A stretch of DNA of 64,000 nt from JBFJKD01 sp041601945 (lineage in GTDB: Bacteria; Pseudomonadota; Gammaproteobacteria; Pseudomonadales; Porticoccaceae). This document shows positions 44,676 to 52,625 of this stretch, piece after piece. A model generated the notes under the pieces. The model ran no database searches and was not told where the DNA came from. It saw only the letters and a program-made list of their open reading frames with translations. Both the position numbers and the translations under genes were made by a program. The DNA is taken from positions 37,430-101,429 of the forward strand of contig JBFIHG010000003.1 in the NCBI GenBank assembly GCA_041601945.1, in the 5' to 3' direction. Positions within the stretch are counted from its first letter, which is position 1. Each line of letters opens with the position of its first letter.

Positions 44676-45236
44676 CTACGGCTGATGGGGAGCAACTGGC
44701 AGCAACTGTTCTCCGAGCCGTATACGCTCCGCGTTTCGCATCAGCGTACTTCCGGACTCGAGTAGTGCCCGGCCTTTACGAATTTCGGTTTGCCCACGGC
44801 GGATATTTTTACTACCTTTCGCAATCAGTTTGTTGCCATCCTTTATTTGTTCGATGGCGTCTTCCCATCGTGAGCCAATAGTCTTCAGACGCTTCGCCTC
44901 CCTTTTTACACCGTCGGGATTCGAGGCACTGCCAGCGGCGAGCGCCGCCGTTTGATAATCCTGGCGGCTTTGCATTACGGCTTTACCGCCCCTGTGTACG
45001 AGATCTTCCCCTTCGCGTACTTGCGCCCTGCCTTCCCGCAGTCGCGATTCGCCATTTTTCACCAGCGACTCCCCTTTTGCGATGGCTTTTTGTCCATCCG
45101 CCCACATTGCATCGGGATCGCCCGTTAAGGCCGCTGCGCTTGGTTCATGCGTCTCGGACAGGCTGGTGCAGGCGGTTACCAATAACAGCACGAGAAGAAG
45201 GCTAACAATGCGGAAAGATGAGCCAGAGCGCTTCAT
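44676..45236 (-). CDS. Lipoprotein with glycine-heptad repeats, unknown function
   Basis: A 186-residue protein with a signal peptide and lipobox LVTAC (C23). I do not recognise the family. The striking feature is a regular heptad with glycine at residues 48, 55, 62, 69, 76 and 83, and a second block at 134, 141, 148, 155 and 162. Typical units are KGESLVK, NGESRLR, EGRAQVR, EGEDLVH and RGQTEIR, KGRALLE. Between them is a short linker. Long charged helices with regularly spaced glycines are expected. The frame upstream to 45317 is not part of it; the ATG at 45236 precedes the signal peptide. Confidence 0.8.
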   Translation of the reverse strand: MKRSGSSFRIVSLLLVLLLVTACTSLSETHEPSAAALTGDPDAMWADGQKAIAKGESLVKNGESRLREGRAQVREGEDLVHRGGKAVMQSRQDYQTAALAAGSASNPDGVKREAKRLKTIGSRWEDAIEQIKDGNKLIAKGSKNIRRGQTEIRKGRALLESGSTLMRNAERIRLGEQLLPVAPHQP

Positions 45237-45421
45237 TGTGTTACCCCAAATTAAAAATGACTGTGCCAGGATTGCTGCGCCAATGTGAAGGGCAAATTCA
45301 CATGAGCTGACGAGCATATTCGCGGAAATTATAAGGTATATCGTGCCAGTGTCTGGCGTACAAACCTGACTGTCTGGTCATCAATTACTTAAATGGATGA
45401 AATGCCAGAATGTAGACGGTA

Positions 45422-46159
45422 CTAGTTAGAGAAAATATTCTGAATATCTTCGATCGTGAGTATCCGGTAACAACCTTCTTCGACGGTGCCCAGCTTCAGG
45501 TTGCCAGTCTGGAACCGGTGTAGTGTGACGACATGGTTGCCGACTGCGGCAAACATGCGACGGATCTGATGATAGCGCCCCTCGGTGAGTACCATCACGC
45601 CGCTGTGATCATTTTTCGAATGCCAGGCTGCAGGCTTTAACGGTTTTTCGTCGCCGCGAATTACGAAGTCTCCGCTTGAAAAAAGAGTGGCTTCGTCACC
45701 GCGCAGTGGGTCGCTAACCGTCACCAGGTAGTGTTTTGGCGAACAGGTTCGCGGGTGAATAATGCGGTGCAGAAGGTTTCCGTCATCGGTCAGTAACAGC
45801 TGTCCGGTGCTGTCTTTGTCCAGTCGGCCCACCGAGGATAGCACTGGTTTGCGGCGGCGCCAGCGCTCGGGTAGTAAATCGTAGACCAGAGCTCCAGCGT
45901 CCTTGTGGGAACAAACATAGCCGGCTGGTTTATTAAGCATAATTGTCAGGGGTGCCGGAGGATCGATGGTTTCGCCATTAAAAAGAAGGTCCTCAGCGCG
46001 TATCTGATCAAATGTTATGGTTTGATCTGGCCTGGTTATTTTTTTGCCGCTAAGAGTAATCTCGCCAGCACGGCATGCGCGACTAATTTCCCTGCGGCTA
46101 CCATAACCCAGATTCGAGAGCAGGCGATCGATGCGTATGGCAGATGGTAATTTGGGCAT
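45422..46159 (-). CDS. rsuA: RsuA-family 16S rRNA pseudouridine synthase
   Basis: A 245-residue enzyme. The N-terminal S4 RNA-binding domain is RIDRLLSNLGYGSRREISRACRAGEITLSG; the catalytic aspartate is in SVGRLDKDSTGQLLLTDDG; GRYHQIRRMFAAVGNHV is the second family motif. It probably modifies U516 of 16S rRNA, though RluE/RluF-type members are possible. The frame reaches back to 46201, but the ATG at 46159 gives a normal start and sits 11 bases after the GNAT gene upstream. Confidence 0.9.
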   Translation of the reverse strand: MPKLPSAIRIDRLLSNLGYGSRREISRACRAGEITLSGKKITRPDQTITFDQIRAEDLLFNGETIDPPAPLTIMLNKPAGYVCSHKDAGALVYDLLPERWRRRKPVLSSVGRLDKDSTGQLLLTDDGNLLHRIIHPRTCSPKHYLVTVSDPLRGDEATLFSSGDFVIRGDEKPLKPAAWHSKNDHSGVMVLTEGRYHQIRRMFAAVGNHVVTLHRFQTGNLKLGTVEEGCYRILTIEDIQNIFSN

Positions 46160-46170
46160 TCGGGTGCGTT

Positions 46171-46443
46171 TCAGGTGCGCATAAAACGTTGTACATACCA
46201 ACAGCTCGCTTCAATGCGAAAATTCTGTTGTTGCGCCCAGGTCAGACCGGTTGTTACCAATTTTTCAGCGATACCCTGGCCGCGCATGGCTTCCGGTACA
46301 AAAGTACGGTGAAAGTTAATGCCGTGATTTGAGAGCAACGTATATTCCAGCAGCGCTTCGCTGTGGCCAAGATTAGCGACGAAACATTGTCGCTCTCTGT
46401 CGTGGACAATGCCCCGGCTATCGTCTGCGGTTATTTCCCCCAT
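46171..46443 (-). CDS. YjdJ-type small GNAT acetyltransferase
   Basis: A 90-residue single-domain GNAT of the YjdJ/Gtn type (DUF4442 unrelated): a compact domain with NFHRTFVPEAMRGQGIAEKLVTTGLTWAQQQNF, where RGQGIAEKL is the acetyl-CoA loop. These tiny enzymes lack the usual N-terminal part and bind acetyl-CoA; substrates are unknown. It overlaps the upstream peroxidase-like gene by one base and precedes rsuA by 11, so all three form one operon. Confidence 0.85.
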   Translation of the reverse strand: MGEITADDSRGIVHDRERQCFVANLGHSEALLEYTLLSNHGINFHRTFVPEAMRGQGIAEKLVTTGLTWAQQQNFRIEASCWYVQRFMRT

Positions 46444-47012
46444 TAACGAGCCATGGCGTAAAATTCATCGTTGGGACGCATGCTCAACAAATTGGCCATT
46501 CGGTTGGACAGGCAAAAAAATGCGCTGATGGCCCCAATATCCCAGATATCTTCCATGTCGAAGCCTTGTTCGCGCAGTGACGCATAATCGTCGTCGTTCA
46601 CCTGGTTCGAATGCTGACTAACCTTCATCGCAAAATCCAGCATTACCCGCTGACGATGAGTGATATCGGCCTTGCGATAATTAACTGCAACCTGATCTGC
46701 GAGCAGAGAGTTTTTGGCAACGATGCGTAAAATGGCGCCGTGGGCAACCACACAGTACAGGCAATCGTTACCTCCACTGACGGCCACTACAATCATTTCC
46801 TTTTCCGCTTTGCTCAGGTTGCCCTTGCGCAACATCAGGGCATCGTGCATAGCAAAAAACGCGCGGCATTCGTCGGGTCGGTGGGCGAGCGCCAGAAACA
46901 CATTGGGGATAAAGCCAATTTTTTCCTGCACCGCGAGGACCTGTTCCCGTAAATCTGCGGGTAGATCATCTATAGTGGGTATGGGGAAACGGCTGATGGG
47001 GATGGTGGTCAC
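46443..47012 (-). CDS. Carboxymuconolactone decarboxylase-like peroxidase-related enzyme (AhpD fold)
   Basis: A 189-residue AhpD-fold protein. The CxxC redox motif with the acid-base histidine is NDCLYCVVAHGAILR. It starts from GTG at 47012, which has AAGGAG nine bases upstream and gives the usual length; the frame back to 47087 is not needed. Family members are alkylhydroperoxidase-like reductases, with possible roles in oxidative stress. It heads an operon with the GNAT and rsuA genes. Confidence 0.85.
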   Translation of the reverse strand: MTTIPISRFPIPTIDDLPADLREQVLAVQEKIGFIPNVFLALAHRPDECRAFFAMHDALMLRKGNLSKAEKEMIVVAVSGGNDCLYCVVAHGAILRIVAKNSLLADQVAVNYRKADITHRQRVMLDFAMKVSQHSNQVNDDDYASLREQGFDMEDIWDIGAISAFFCLSNRMANLLSMRPNDEFYAMAR

Positions 47013-47134
47013 CGGGAGCTTCTCCTTCACGAACAATAAGGAAAGTATGGGCATGCTATCGTGATAAAACAAGCGGCCAGCGGACAACCGTGTTGCGTGA
47101 AAACTGACCAGTCATACGTCGTGCATTTTTGTGA

Positions 47135-47656
47135 TCAGGTCTGATCGTGAGATGTGGATGCGGCTCTGGACAGCGTTTCTTGCAGGGTAAGTGTGAACGA
47201 AAATGCGATGACGTGAATAGGCGCGGCCAGAAGCAGCAGCACGCCACAACCGTAGATAAAGCGTTCGATTGATTGGGGCCAAGGATAGAAATTGGCGACG
47301 AAAAATAATGTTGCTGTAAATACCATCGCCAATCCAATTCCAGCACCATGTTTTCTTTGGGGAGGAAATCCGCGCTCCGATAAGCTTTTGTCCATCCCCC
47401 GTATAAACATCATTAACGACAGCGCGCACAACGCGGCAAGGATCGAACAGGTTCGCCAAAGCATGGTCTCGGTGATCTGGATTAATTCAAAAAGCAGCGG
47501 GAATGTACTAACCATAAACGCCACCGCACTTGCACTGAAGGTCACCGCTGCCCGCATTGATCCGCGCGGTCCGGTGGAGCCTTGGAGAACAGCGAAAATT
47601 GCCGAGAAACCCGCCAGGGTAATTGCACATTCCGCCAGCACGCTAAAAAAATCCAT
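47135..47656 (-). CDS. Four-helix membrane protein, unknown function
   Basis: A 173-residue protein with four predicted transmembrane segments, near residues 10-25, 38-57, 67-86 and 107-124, plus a fifth hydrophobic stretch at 131-155. I do not recognise a family. The N-terminal LAECAITLAGFSAIFAVLQG resembles small integral-membrane proteins annotated as hypothetical. It is separated from the AhpD-like gene by about 120 bases and begins at the left edge of the AT-rich region. Confidence 0.65.
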   Translation of the reverse strand: MDFFSVLAECAITLAGFSAIFAVLQGSTGPRGSMRAAVTFSASAVAFMVSTFPLLFELIQITETMLWRTCSILAALCALSLMMFIRGMDKSLSERGFPPQRKHGAGIGLAMVFTATLFFVANFYPWPQSIERFIYGCGVLLLLAAPIHVIAFSFTLTLQETLSRAASTSHDQT

Positions 47657-47842
47657 GATTTCCCTCGCTTTAATTATGAATTATACAGGTTGAGTCGATA
47701 GCCATTATATATGTGGGGGGCCAGCTCTAATATCGTCGTTGCAAGAAAGTAAATACTCGTAGAGCGGACAGGGACAATCGTACCTGAGCATCGATGTTAG
47801 CAGTGCTGGTTAATGGAGTATTTATCGAGAAAAATAAAACGA

Positions 47843-47870
47843 TTGATTTATTCTTGATATTCAATATATT
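47843..47870 (+). promoter_or_regulatory. Sigma70 promoter of the DMT transporter
   Basis: TTGATT (47843-47848) and TATATT (47865-47870) with a 16-base spacer, about 107 bases before the ATG of the transporter gene. Confidence 0.65.
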
Positions 47871-47928
47871 AGCGATCCGCATCTAATAACTACCCTGGTT
47901 ACACAATAGTATCCACGCCATGCGGAAA

Positions 47929-47940
47929 GCCATATAACTA
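47929..47940. repeat. Left copy of 12-base direct repeat
   Basis: GCCATATAACTA, preceded by TGCGGAAA. An identical 12-mer preceded by TGCG lies at 51205-51216. The two copies bracket the AT-rich transporter/PP-loop/ATP-grasp block. Confidence 0.6.
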
Positions 47941-47977
47941 CTGAGCACTGGATTGCTGTCAGGGTACAGGAGCGACA

Positions 47978-48436
47978 ATGAGTAGCATTAACCATCCCGT
48001 TTTTTATGCCGTAGTCATGCTAACTGCTGGTTTGGGTATACCCGTAATGGCGTCTCTGAATGCCGGATTGGGCGCCAGGTTGCAAAACCCCATGCTGGCT
48101 TCGACAATTTTATTTGTTGTTGCCATTGTTGTAGCGGTCGGTGGTTTGTTGAGTTTTCAGGGTATGCCAAAAACTGTGTATTCCGATACCATACCCATCC
48201 ATTTTTATCTGGGTGGCTTATGCGTGGTGTTTTACGTGTTTGCAGTTACCTGGATCGTCCCCAAATTTGGGGTTGGCAACGCCATAGCATTTGTGTTGCT
48301 GGGGCAACTAATTTCAATGGCTATCATTGATAATTTCGGCTTGCTGGGCGCGCCCCGCTTCCCGGTTTCGTGGCAACGGTTGGGTGGTTTGTTATTGATG
48401 GCTATTGGCGTATTTTTTGCCGTTCGCAGAAGTTGA
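47978..48436 (+). CDS. DMT-superfamily small transporter (DUF606/YdcZ)
   Basis: A 152-residue inner-membrane protein with five transmembrane segments, matching the DUF606 (YdcZ) branch of the drug/metabolite transporters. Motifs: AGLGIPVMASLNAGLGARLQNP at the N terminus, FYLGGLCVVFYVFAVTWIVPKFG and the end RFPVSWQRLGGLLLMAIGVFF. Most members act alone or as homodimers to export small molecules. SD CAGGAG precedes the ATG. It is convergent with the PP-loop gene. Confidence 0.82.
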   Translation: MSSINHPVFYAVVMLTAGLGIPVMASLNAGLGARLQNPMLASTILFVVAIVVAVGGLLSFQGMPKTVYSDTIPIHFYLGGLCVVFYVFAVTWIVPKFGVGNAIAFVLLGQLISMAIIDNFGLLGAPRFPVSWQRLGGLLLMAIGVFFAVRRS

Positions 48437-48473
48437 ATTGGTCGCTAAATCGAGCGTAATAACGGGAATTGTA

Positions 48474-49667
48474 TTACCAATATAGCTGATTGTTTCCTGG
48501 ATTTTTGAGTGCGCTCAAAAATCTAAGACACGAACCCACGACTTTCTGGCCTTTGCGGCCCAGCCAGGGGCGGTTATTTAAAAATTTGCTGCGCCAAATT
48601 AACGAATGTATAGCCTTTTCCAAAGTGGGTTCAACGCCGATTTCGCAAAATTTCTCGTAAGTTTCGCAGCTGTAGTCGGTAACTGCAATGATGTTACGAA
48701 TATGCGTATCTAGATTAGTGGTATTTTTGAAGCAGCTCAAAGAAATAACCCCGACGGTTTGCATGATTGGGATTAAAGTTCGCAAACATTTGTCGCAAGT
48801 ACCACAATTTAGATACCCATGCGCCAGATCGAATTTACTCGTGAGATTTTGTTGACACACTCTGAGAGATTTGGACAGTAAAGGGTTGTTGGCGATTTGC
48901 CGAAGTTTTTCGTCGCGCGAATACCGATCACCGTAATGAACAACTGTAAAATCGACAGAAGAGCGTAGTGGCGCAGTCATCCAATGCGAGCCGTGGTGAA
49001 AATTGCGCAAAGCGGTGCGGCTGTAGTCAGAGGAAATGATCAGGGTAGTAACCTCATCGATGAGATAACCAAGTGCCGCGAGTACACCCTCGAATGAATC
49101 GCGGTAGCGCTTACGGGCGATGTGATGTTGACGCAGATTGGTCTTGATGCTAACGGCATTTACATTATATTTTGCTGCCACTGCTTGCGCGTTGCCAAAC
49201 ACCAGAGCAGCGCCCTCTTCGTCATCTAGGGCGATGTCCAACCCGTGGACGGTAACCACATGCTGAATCGGCTTGGGATAAGTAGAAATGGAATGGAAAG
49301 AATCGACCCCTCCAGAAAAACATAACGCGGTGAAATGCCCTGTATAACGACGCGACGAACCAGTTCCTGGCGAACAAATTTCAATTGGCTGCCATCCCCA
49401 CCAGGATTGGTAAATGGCCATTAATCGTTGGGCGTTTTTTAACCAAACAGGACACAATGGATCTTCAAAAACTAGATTTCGGTGCAAGTGTAGTGCCGCC
49501 ACCAATAAAGCACCAGCAAACCCTTCTGGCGCCGGGCGCAATCTGTGGTTATTGGACTGAAACCAGAGTGTACGGCCGTCGACCGGAGCAGAGACAGTAT
49601 ACAGCCCGTGTTTGTGCTCAGCTCGCAGCTTGCCCACCTTGATTTCATTCCGAGTTGCTTTATTCAT
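48474..49667 (-). CDS. PP-loop ATPase, QueC/asparagine synthase-like, unknown function
   Basis: A 397-residue protein. The ATP pyrophosphatase PP-loop is LCFSGGVDSFHS (SGGVDS at 118-123), and a late zinc-like cluster GYLNCGTCDKCLRTLI has C288, C291 and C294, with C271 nearby, as in the C-terminal zinc site of QueC. It lacks the rest of the QueC substrate pocket as far as I can see, and no other queuosine genes are nearby. Similar unassigned proteins adenylate a carboxylate or nucleobase and join it to an amine or sulfur. The ATG has AAGGA upstream. It is divergent from the NTF2/ATP-grasp pair. Confidence 0.72.
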   Translation of the reverse strand: MNKATRNEIKVGKLRAEHKHGLYTVSAPVDGRTLWFQSNNHRLRPAPEGFAGALLVAALHLHRNLVFEDPLCPVWLKNAQRLMAIYQSWWGWQPIEICSPGTGSSRRYTGHFTALCFSGGVDSFHSISTYPKPIQHVVTVHGLDIALDDEEGAALVFGNAQAVAAKYNVNAVSIKTNLRQHHIARKRYRDSFEGVLAALGYLIDEVTTLIISSDYSRTALRNFHHGSHWMTAPLRSSVDFTVVHYGDRYSRDEKLRQIANNPLLSKSLRVCQQNLTSKFDLAHGYLNCGTCDKCLRTLIPIMQTVGVISLSCFKNTTNLDTHIRNIIAVTDYSCETYEKFCEIGVEPTLEKAIHSLIWRSKFLNNRPWLGRKGQKVVGSCLRFLSALKNPGNNQLYW

Positions 49668-49799
49668 ATTTTTTCCTTGCTTGATGGCAAAAAGCCCATG
49701 CAGAATACTTTGATTTCAAGTAGTCTTGGTTTGTTATTGTCCGCTCAATGGAGGAAAGAGGAAAGCAGAAACGCCGTCAATCGATGTAGGGAGAGCAAT

Positions 49800-50228
49800 G
49801 TGGATGCACGGGTAAAGAGATCGTTGAAAACATGGCTGGAAGAATTTGCTGACTGTGTGCGGGGCAGGAACTTCGAGCGTGGTCGCGATATGTTTTGCGA
49901 GGAAGTGGTTGGCTACGGGACATGGACCGATCGCATGGTTGGGCTGGATAATCTGGTGGTAAGCCAATGGAAAAATGTGTGGCCAAAGACGGAAGGATTT
50001 ACTTTCGATTGGGATAATTGCAACGTATGGTGCGATCACCCGTCGACACCGAAGCTGGCTGTGATAGCGGCGCTATGGTCGGGTACCGGGCTAGATGAGA
50101 GCGGCAGCCGATTTGATCGCAAGGGCCGTTCAACGACGGTACTTCAGAAAGACGCGGCTGACGGCTGGCGAGCAGTGCATACACATTTTTCGCTCTTGCC
50201 AAACAATAATCTAAACGGCGATGCCTAG
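49800..50228 (+). CDS. NTF2-like (SnoaL/DUF4440) protein
   Basis: About 142 residues from GTG 49800, chosen because AGGGAGAG precedes it by five bases. It is a small cone-shaped fold typical of SnoaL/NTF2 proteins: KTWLEEFADCVRGRNFERGRDMFCEEVVGYGTW, then LDNLVVSQWKNVWPKTEGFTFDWDN and the end GWRAVHTHFSLLP. Such proteins are cyclases, isomerases or binding subunits. The upstream frame back to 49545 overlaps the start of the PP-loop gene and is not needed. Its last bases overlap the ATP-grasp start (ATGCCTAG). Confidence 0.75.
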   Translation: MDARVKRSLKTWLEEFADCVRGRNFERGRDMFCEEVVGYGTWTDRMVGLDNLVVSQWKNVWPKTEGFTFDWDNCNVWCDHPSTPKLAVIAALWSGTGLDESGSRFDRKGRSTTVLQKDAADGWRAVHTHFSLLPNNNLNGDA

Positions 50229-51162
50229 CTGCGTTTGTTTTAGTGATATGCTTAGGAAAATTAACTTAGTTCTCGTCCCCGACAATCAGAGTCACGACCC
50301 GCAGGATTTCCATAAAATCGCAGAGAAAATCCGTGCTCTTTGTAAAGATGTTATCCCGCATGTTTGTCTGCCGCGGCAGTTGAGCTGGATAAAATGGTTG
50401 TATGTTGGCAGACCTACTCTCTATGTGGCTATGCGGCCGTTAAAGCACTTCAAACCGTTGAGGGGTTGCAAGCTTGGCGGTGTCAAGATGGACAAAGCTG
50501 AGCAGTATCGGCATCTGGAGGAAAATAATATTTCCACGCCGAGATGGGAGCCTATCAATGCAACTACTCGCCTTTCCCGGCAAGACTGGGGTGATTATGT
50601 GGTCGTTAAACCCAACAGTGGGCGCGGTGGGCGCGGCGTTAAAATTAAGAAAACCGGAAGAGTCAAAGGCGAAAAGTATTGTGACGGGGAGGAGCACATT
50701 GTTCAGGCGTTTGTTTATACGGGGCCAGAGCCGGTAGTATATCGCGCTCTGACTTTATTCGGAAAAGTACTGTATCTGGAGTGTAGTCGAAACTCCAACT
50801 GCGGGCGCAAGCTTTCAGGACCCAATAAATTTGGCGAAGTCGGGGGACTTAACATAGTTGCAAGCGCTCGGGGCGGAAAGAGGGAGCTGGTGCGAGACTC
50901 GATGATAGAGTCTTTTGCGGAAAAGGTTGCCACGATTTGTTTTCCCAATATTCCTGTGTTGGGTATTGATGTAATGAAGGACGCGCTTACCGGAGAACTT
51001 TTCGTAGCGGAGACTAACCCCTTTGGTCAAACTTGGCACTTTTCTTCGCAGATTGGAAAAAGTATTGCCCGAGATCACGGTTTGGAATACGAGAAGCAGT
51101 TTGGCGCCTTCGATATGGCCGCGAAGATACTGATACAAGTTGCGAGGCAGCGCGCAGAGTAA
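50221..51162 (+). CDS. ATP-grasp ligase, unknown substrate
   Basis: A 313-residue ATP-grasp enzyme. The ATP site has YVVVKPNSGRGGRGVKIKK (K130 and glycine loop 134-140), and the metal ligands are D250 and E264/N266 in GIDVMKDALTGELFVAETNP. It couples ATP hydrolysis to forming an amide, ester or similar bond via an acyl phosphate. Substrate is not clear from the sequence. It overlaps the NTF2 gene by eight bases, so the two are co-translated; an alternative start is ATG 50248. A large inverted repeat begins 13 bases after the stop. Confidence 0.82.
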   Translation: MPSCVCFSDMLRKINLVLVPDNQSHDPQDFHKIAEKIRALCKDVIPHVCLPRQLSWIKWLYVGRPTLYVAMRPLKHFKPLRGCKLGGVKMDKAEQYRHLEENNISTPRWEPINATTRLSRQDWGDYVVVKPNSGRGGRGVKIKKTGRVKGEKYCDGEEHIVQAFVYTGPEPVVYRALTLFGKVLYLECSRNSNCGRKLSGPNKFGEVGGLNIVASARGGKRELVRDSMIESFAEKVATICFPNIPVLGIDVMKDALTGELFVAETNPFGQTWHFSSQIGKSIARDHGLEYEKQFGAFDMAAKILIQVARQRAE

Positions 51163-51175
51163 AAATAGGGGTTGT

Positions 51176-51269
51176 AACAAGCTGTACACCACAGCAACAC
51201 TGCGGCCATATAACTAACTAGAAACAGCAGTAGTTGCATATACGGCGTTATTATTGTGTACAGCCTGTT
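51176..51269. repeat. Long imperfect inverted repeat after the ATP-grasp gene
   Basis: AACAAGCTGTACAC (51176-51189) and GTGTACAGCCTGTT (51256-51269) pair at 13 of 14 positions, with 66 bases between. The outer AAC and GTT give an attC-like layout, but the core sites fit only 5 of 7 consensus positions each. The right copy of the 12-base direct repeat lies in the loop. Confidence 0.6.
51205..51216. repeat. Right copy of 12-base direct repeat
   Basis: GCCATATAACTA, identical to the copy at 47929-47940. It lies inside the loop of the inverted repeat. Confidence 0.6.
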
Positions 51270-51363
51270 GGTGCTGTGCCGCTGGGGTCAAATAAAAACT
51301 CGCGTTCCCCGAAATTATTAAAGGCTAACTGGCGATGGGCTTCGCTGGTTGGCGACGTGTGTA

Positions 51364-51840
51364 TCAGGAAGAATTTTTTTCGCTTTCGCGGTGTGTGTCG
51401 TGCAGCACAGCAATAATACGGTCCTCCGCTTCAAAGCGATTAACTAGCGCTTCGCCGAGGGCGGACAAATCGTCGGCGAGGGAAGTCAGGTCGTCGGGGG
51501 TCATGTATTTATCGTTGAAATCCAGCGCCTGTTCGGTAGAGTCGCCAATACCTTCGAGCAGCTTTTTCGCCTCTTTAAGCCCTTCCTTTTCGTTGAACTC
51601 GCGTCCTTCGCGCAACAGCTGTTCGTAGACTTCAAAATGCCCCGCTGATACATAATCTACAAGTTGCTCAGAAAATTCCAGGACCCGCTCCCCATGATCG
51701 GGGTCGTCATCGTTGAATTCGTTGATGGCCGCCAGGTCGCTGTACATTATCAGCAGGTTTTGTCGACTGAGTAGCCAGCGGTCGATCAGCTCACTAACCC
51801 CACCCCAGCGTTCCTTTGCATTATGACAATTTTCCAACAT
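51364..51840 (-). CDS. rsd: Rsd/AlgQ anti-sigma-70 factor
   Basis: A 158-residue helical protein of the Rsd/AlgQ family. MLENCHNAKERWGGVSELIDRWLLSRQNLLIMYSDL is the conserved N-terminal half with the WGG motif; the C-terminal half is acidic and helical (SLADDLSALGEALVNRFEAEDRII). Rsd binds region 4 of sigma70 and lowers its activity in stationary phase; in Pseudomonas AlgQ affects alginate and iron genes. It ends the minus-strand gene row from gshA. Confidence 0.92.
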   Translation of the reverse strand: MLENCHNAKERWGGVSELIDRWLLSRQNLLIMYSDLAAINEFNDDDPDHGERVLEFSEQLVDYVSAGHFEVYEQLLREGREFNEKEGLKEAKKLLEGIGDSTEQALDFNDKYMTPDDLTSLADDLSALGEALVNRFEAEDRIIAVLHDTHRESEKNSS

Positions 51841-51923
51841 GGTGATTTCCCTGATTCGTCACTTGCGGACGGCTAGGATAGGCAACCCGGCGTCGCGACA
51901 CAAGTGGGGAGGGGTTACTTCTG

Positions 51924-52625
51924 CTACTGTCCGAGCCACAGCACCATGGTCGGCAAGGTCAATGCGGTAATGGCGCCGGTCAGACCCAGAGCGAGGCTGG
52001 CGAAGGCGCCACACAGGGGATCTATTTCAAAGGCCCTGGCAGTGCCAACGCCATGGGCATTGATGCCGAGGGTAAATCCCACCAGGCGCGGATCCCGCAA
52101 TCCCAGCCGTGCCAATAACGGAGGGCCGGCGAGTGCGCCGACGACACCGGTAAAAATAACCACGCCGGCGGTAAGTTCGCCAATCGCACCAATTTCCGTG
52201 GCAATACCCAGTGCAATTGGTGTGGTGACGGATTTTGGCGCAATCGCCAACAACGTAGCGGGTTCGGCGCCCAGCAGCCAGGCGATGGAAATTGCACACA
52301 GGGGAGCGGCGAGCAGCCCGAACAAGAGTGTCAGTAGTAGCGGCTGGGCCATCTGGCGAATGCGATTGAATTGCTGGTGCAAGGGGATGGCCAGCGCCAC
52401 GGTGCTGGGTCCCAGTAGCCAGTAAAACAGGCGATTACCTCGCTGGTAATCTGTGTAATCGAGATCCAGCGCCCACAGGAAAAGCGCCAACAGCACACAG
52501 GCGCTGGACAGGGGGTGTAGCAATACCCATTGGTGGCAGTGACGAAATAGCCACAGACAGGGTAGATAAACACTAACGGTGAGCACTATAAACAGGGCGT
52601 GTTGCAGCAGGTCAGCGGCCATCAA
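51924..52625 (-). CDS. lrgB: LrgB/CidB-family membrane protein
   Basis: A 233-residue inner-membrane protein with several helices. The family motif is LLAIAPKSVTTPIALGIATEIGAIGELTAGVVIFTGVVGAL. LrgA/LrgB (or CidA/CidB) pairs were described as holin-like regulators of murein hydrolases in Staphylococcus, and more recent work in other bacteria points to pyruvate or glycolate transport. It overlaps lrgA by 14 bases and is its partner. Confidence 0.9.
   Translation of the reverse strand: MMAADLLQHALFIVLTVSVYLPCLWLFRHCHQWVLLHPLSSACVLLALFLWALDLDYTDYQRGNRLFYWLLGPSTVALAIPLHQQFNRIRQMAQPLLLTLLFGLLAAPLCAISIAWLLGAEPATLLAIAPKSVTTPIALGIATEIGAIGELTAGVVIFTGVVGALAGPPLLARLGLRDPRLVGFTLGINAHGVGTARAFEIDPLCGAFASLALGLTGAITALTLPTMVLWLGQ

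Larger units (their letters stand above)
47657..47977. other. 321-base AT-rich intergenic region
   Basis: No gene here. The region is visibly richer in A and T than its surroundings. It holds a promoter for the DMT transporter (TTGATT, 16 bases, TATATT), the left copy of a 12-base direct repeat (47929-47940), and short A/T runs. I see no structured RNA. Confidence 0.7.

Noticed and set aside
48474..49667. Reading the PP-loop gene as queuosine QueC
   Set aside because: It is much longer than QueC (about 230 residues), the N-terminal 110 residues are extra, and no queD, queE or queF is nearby.
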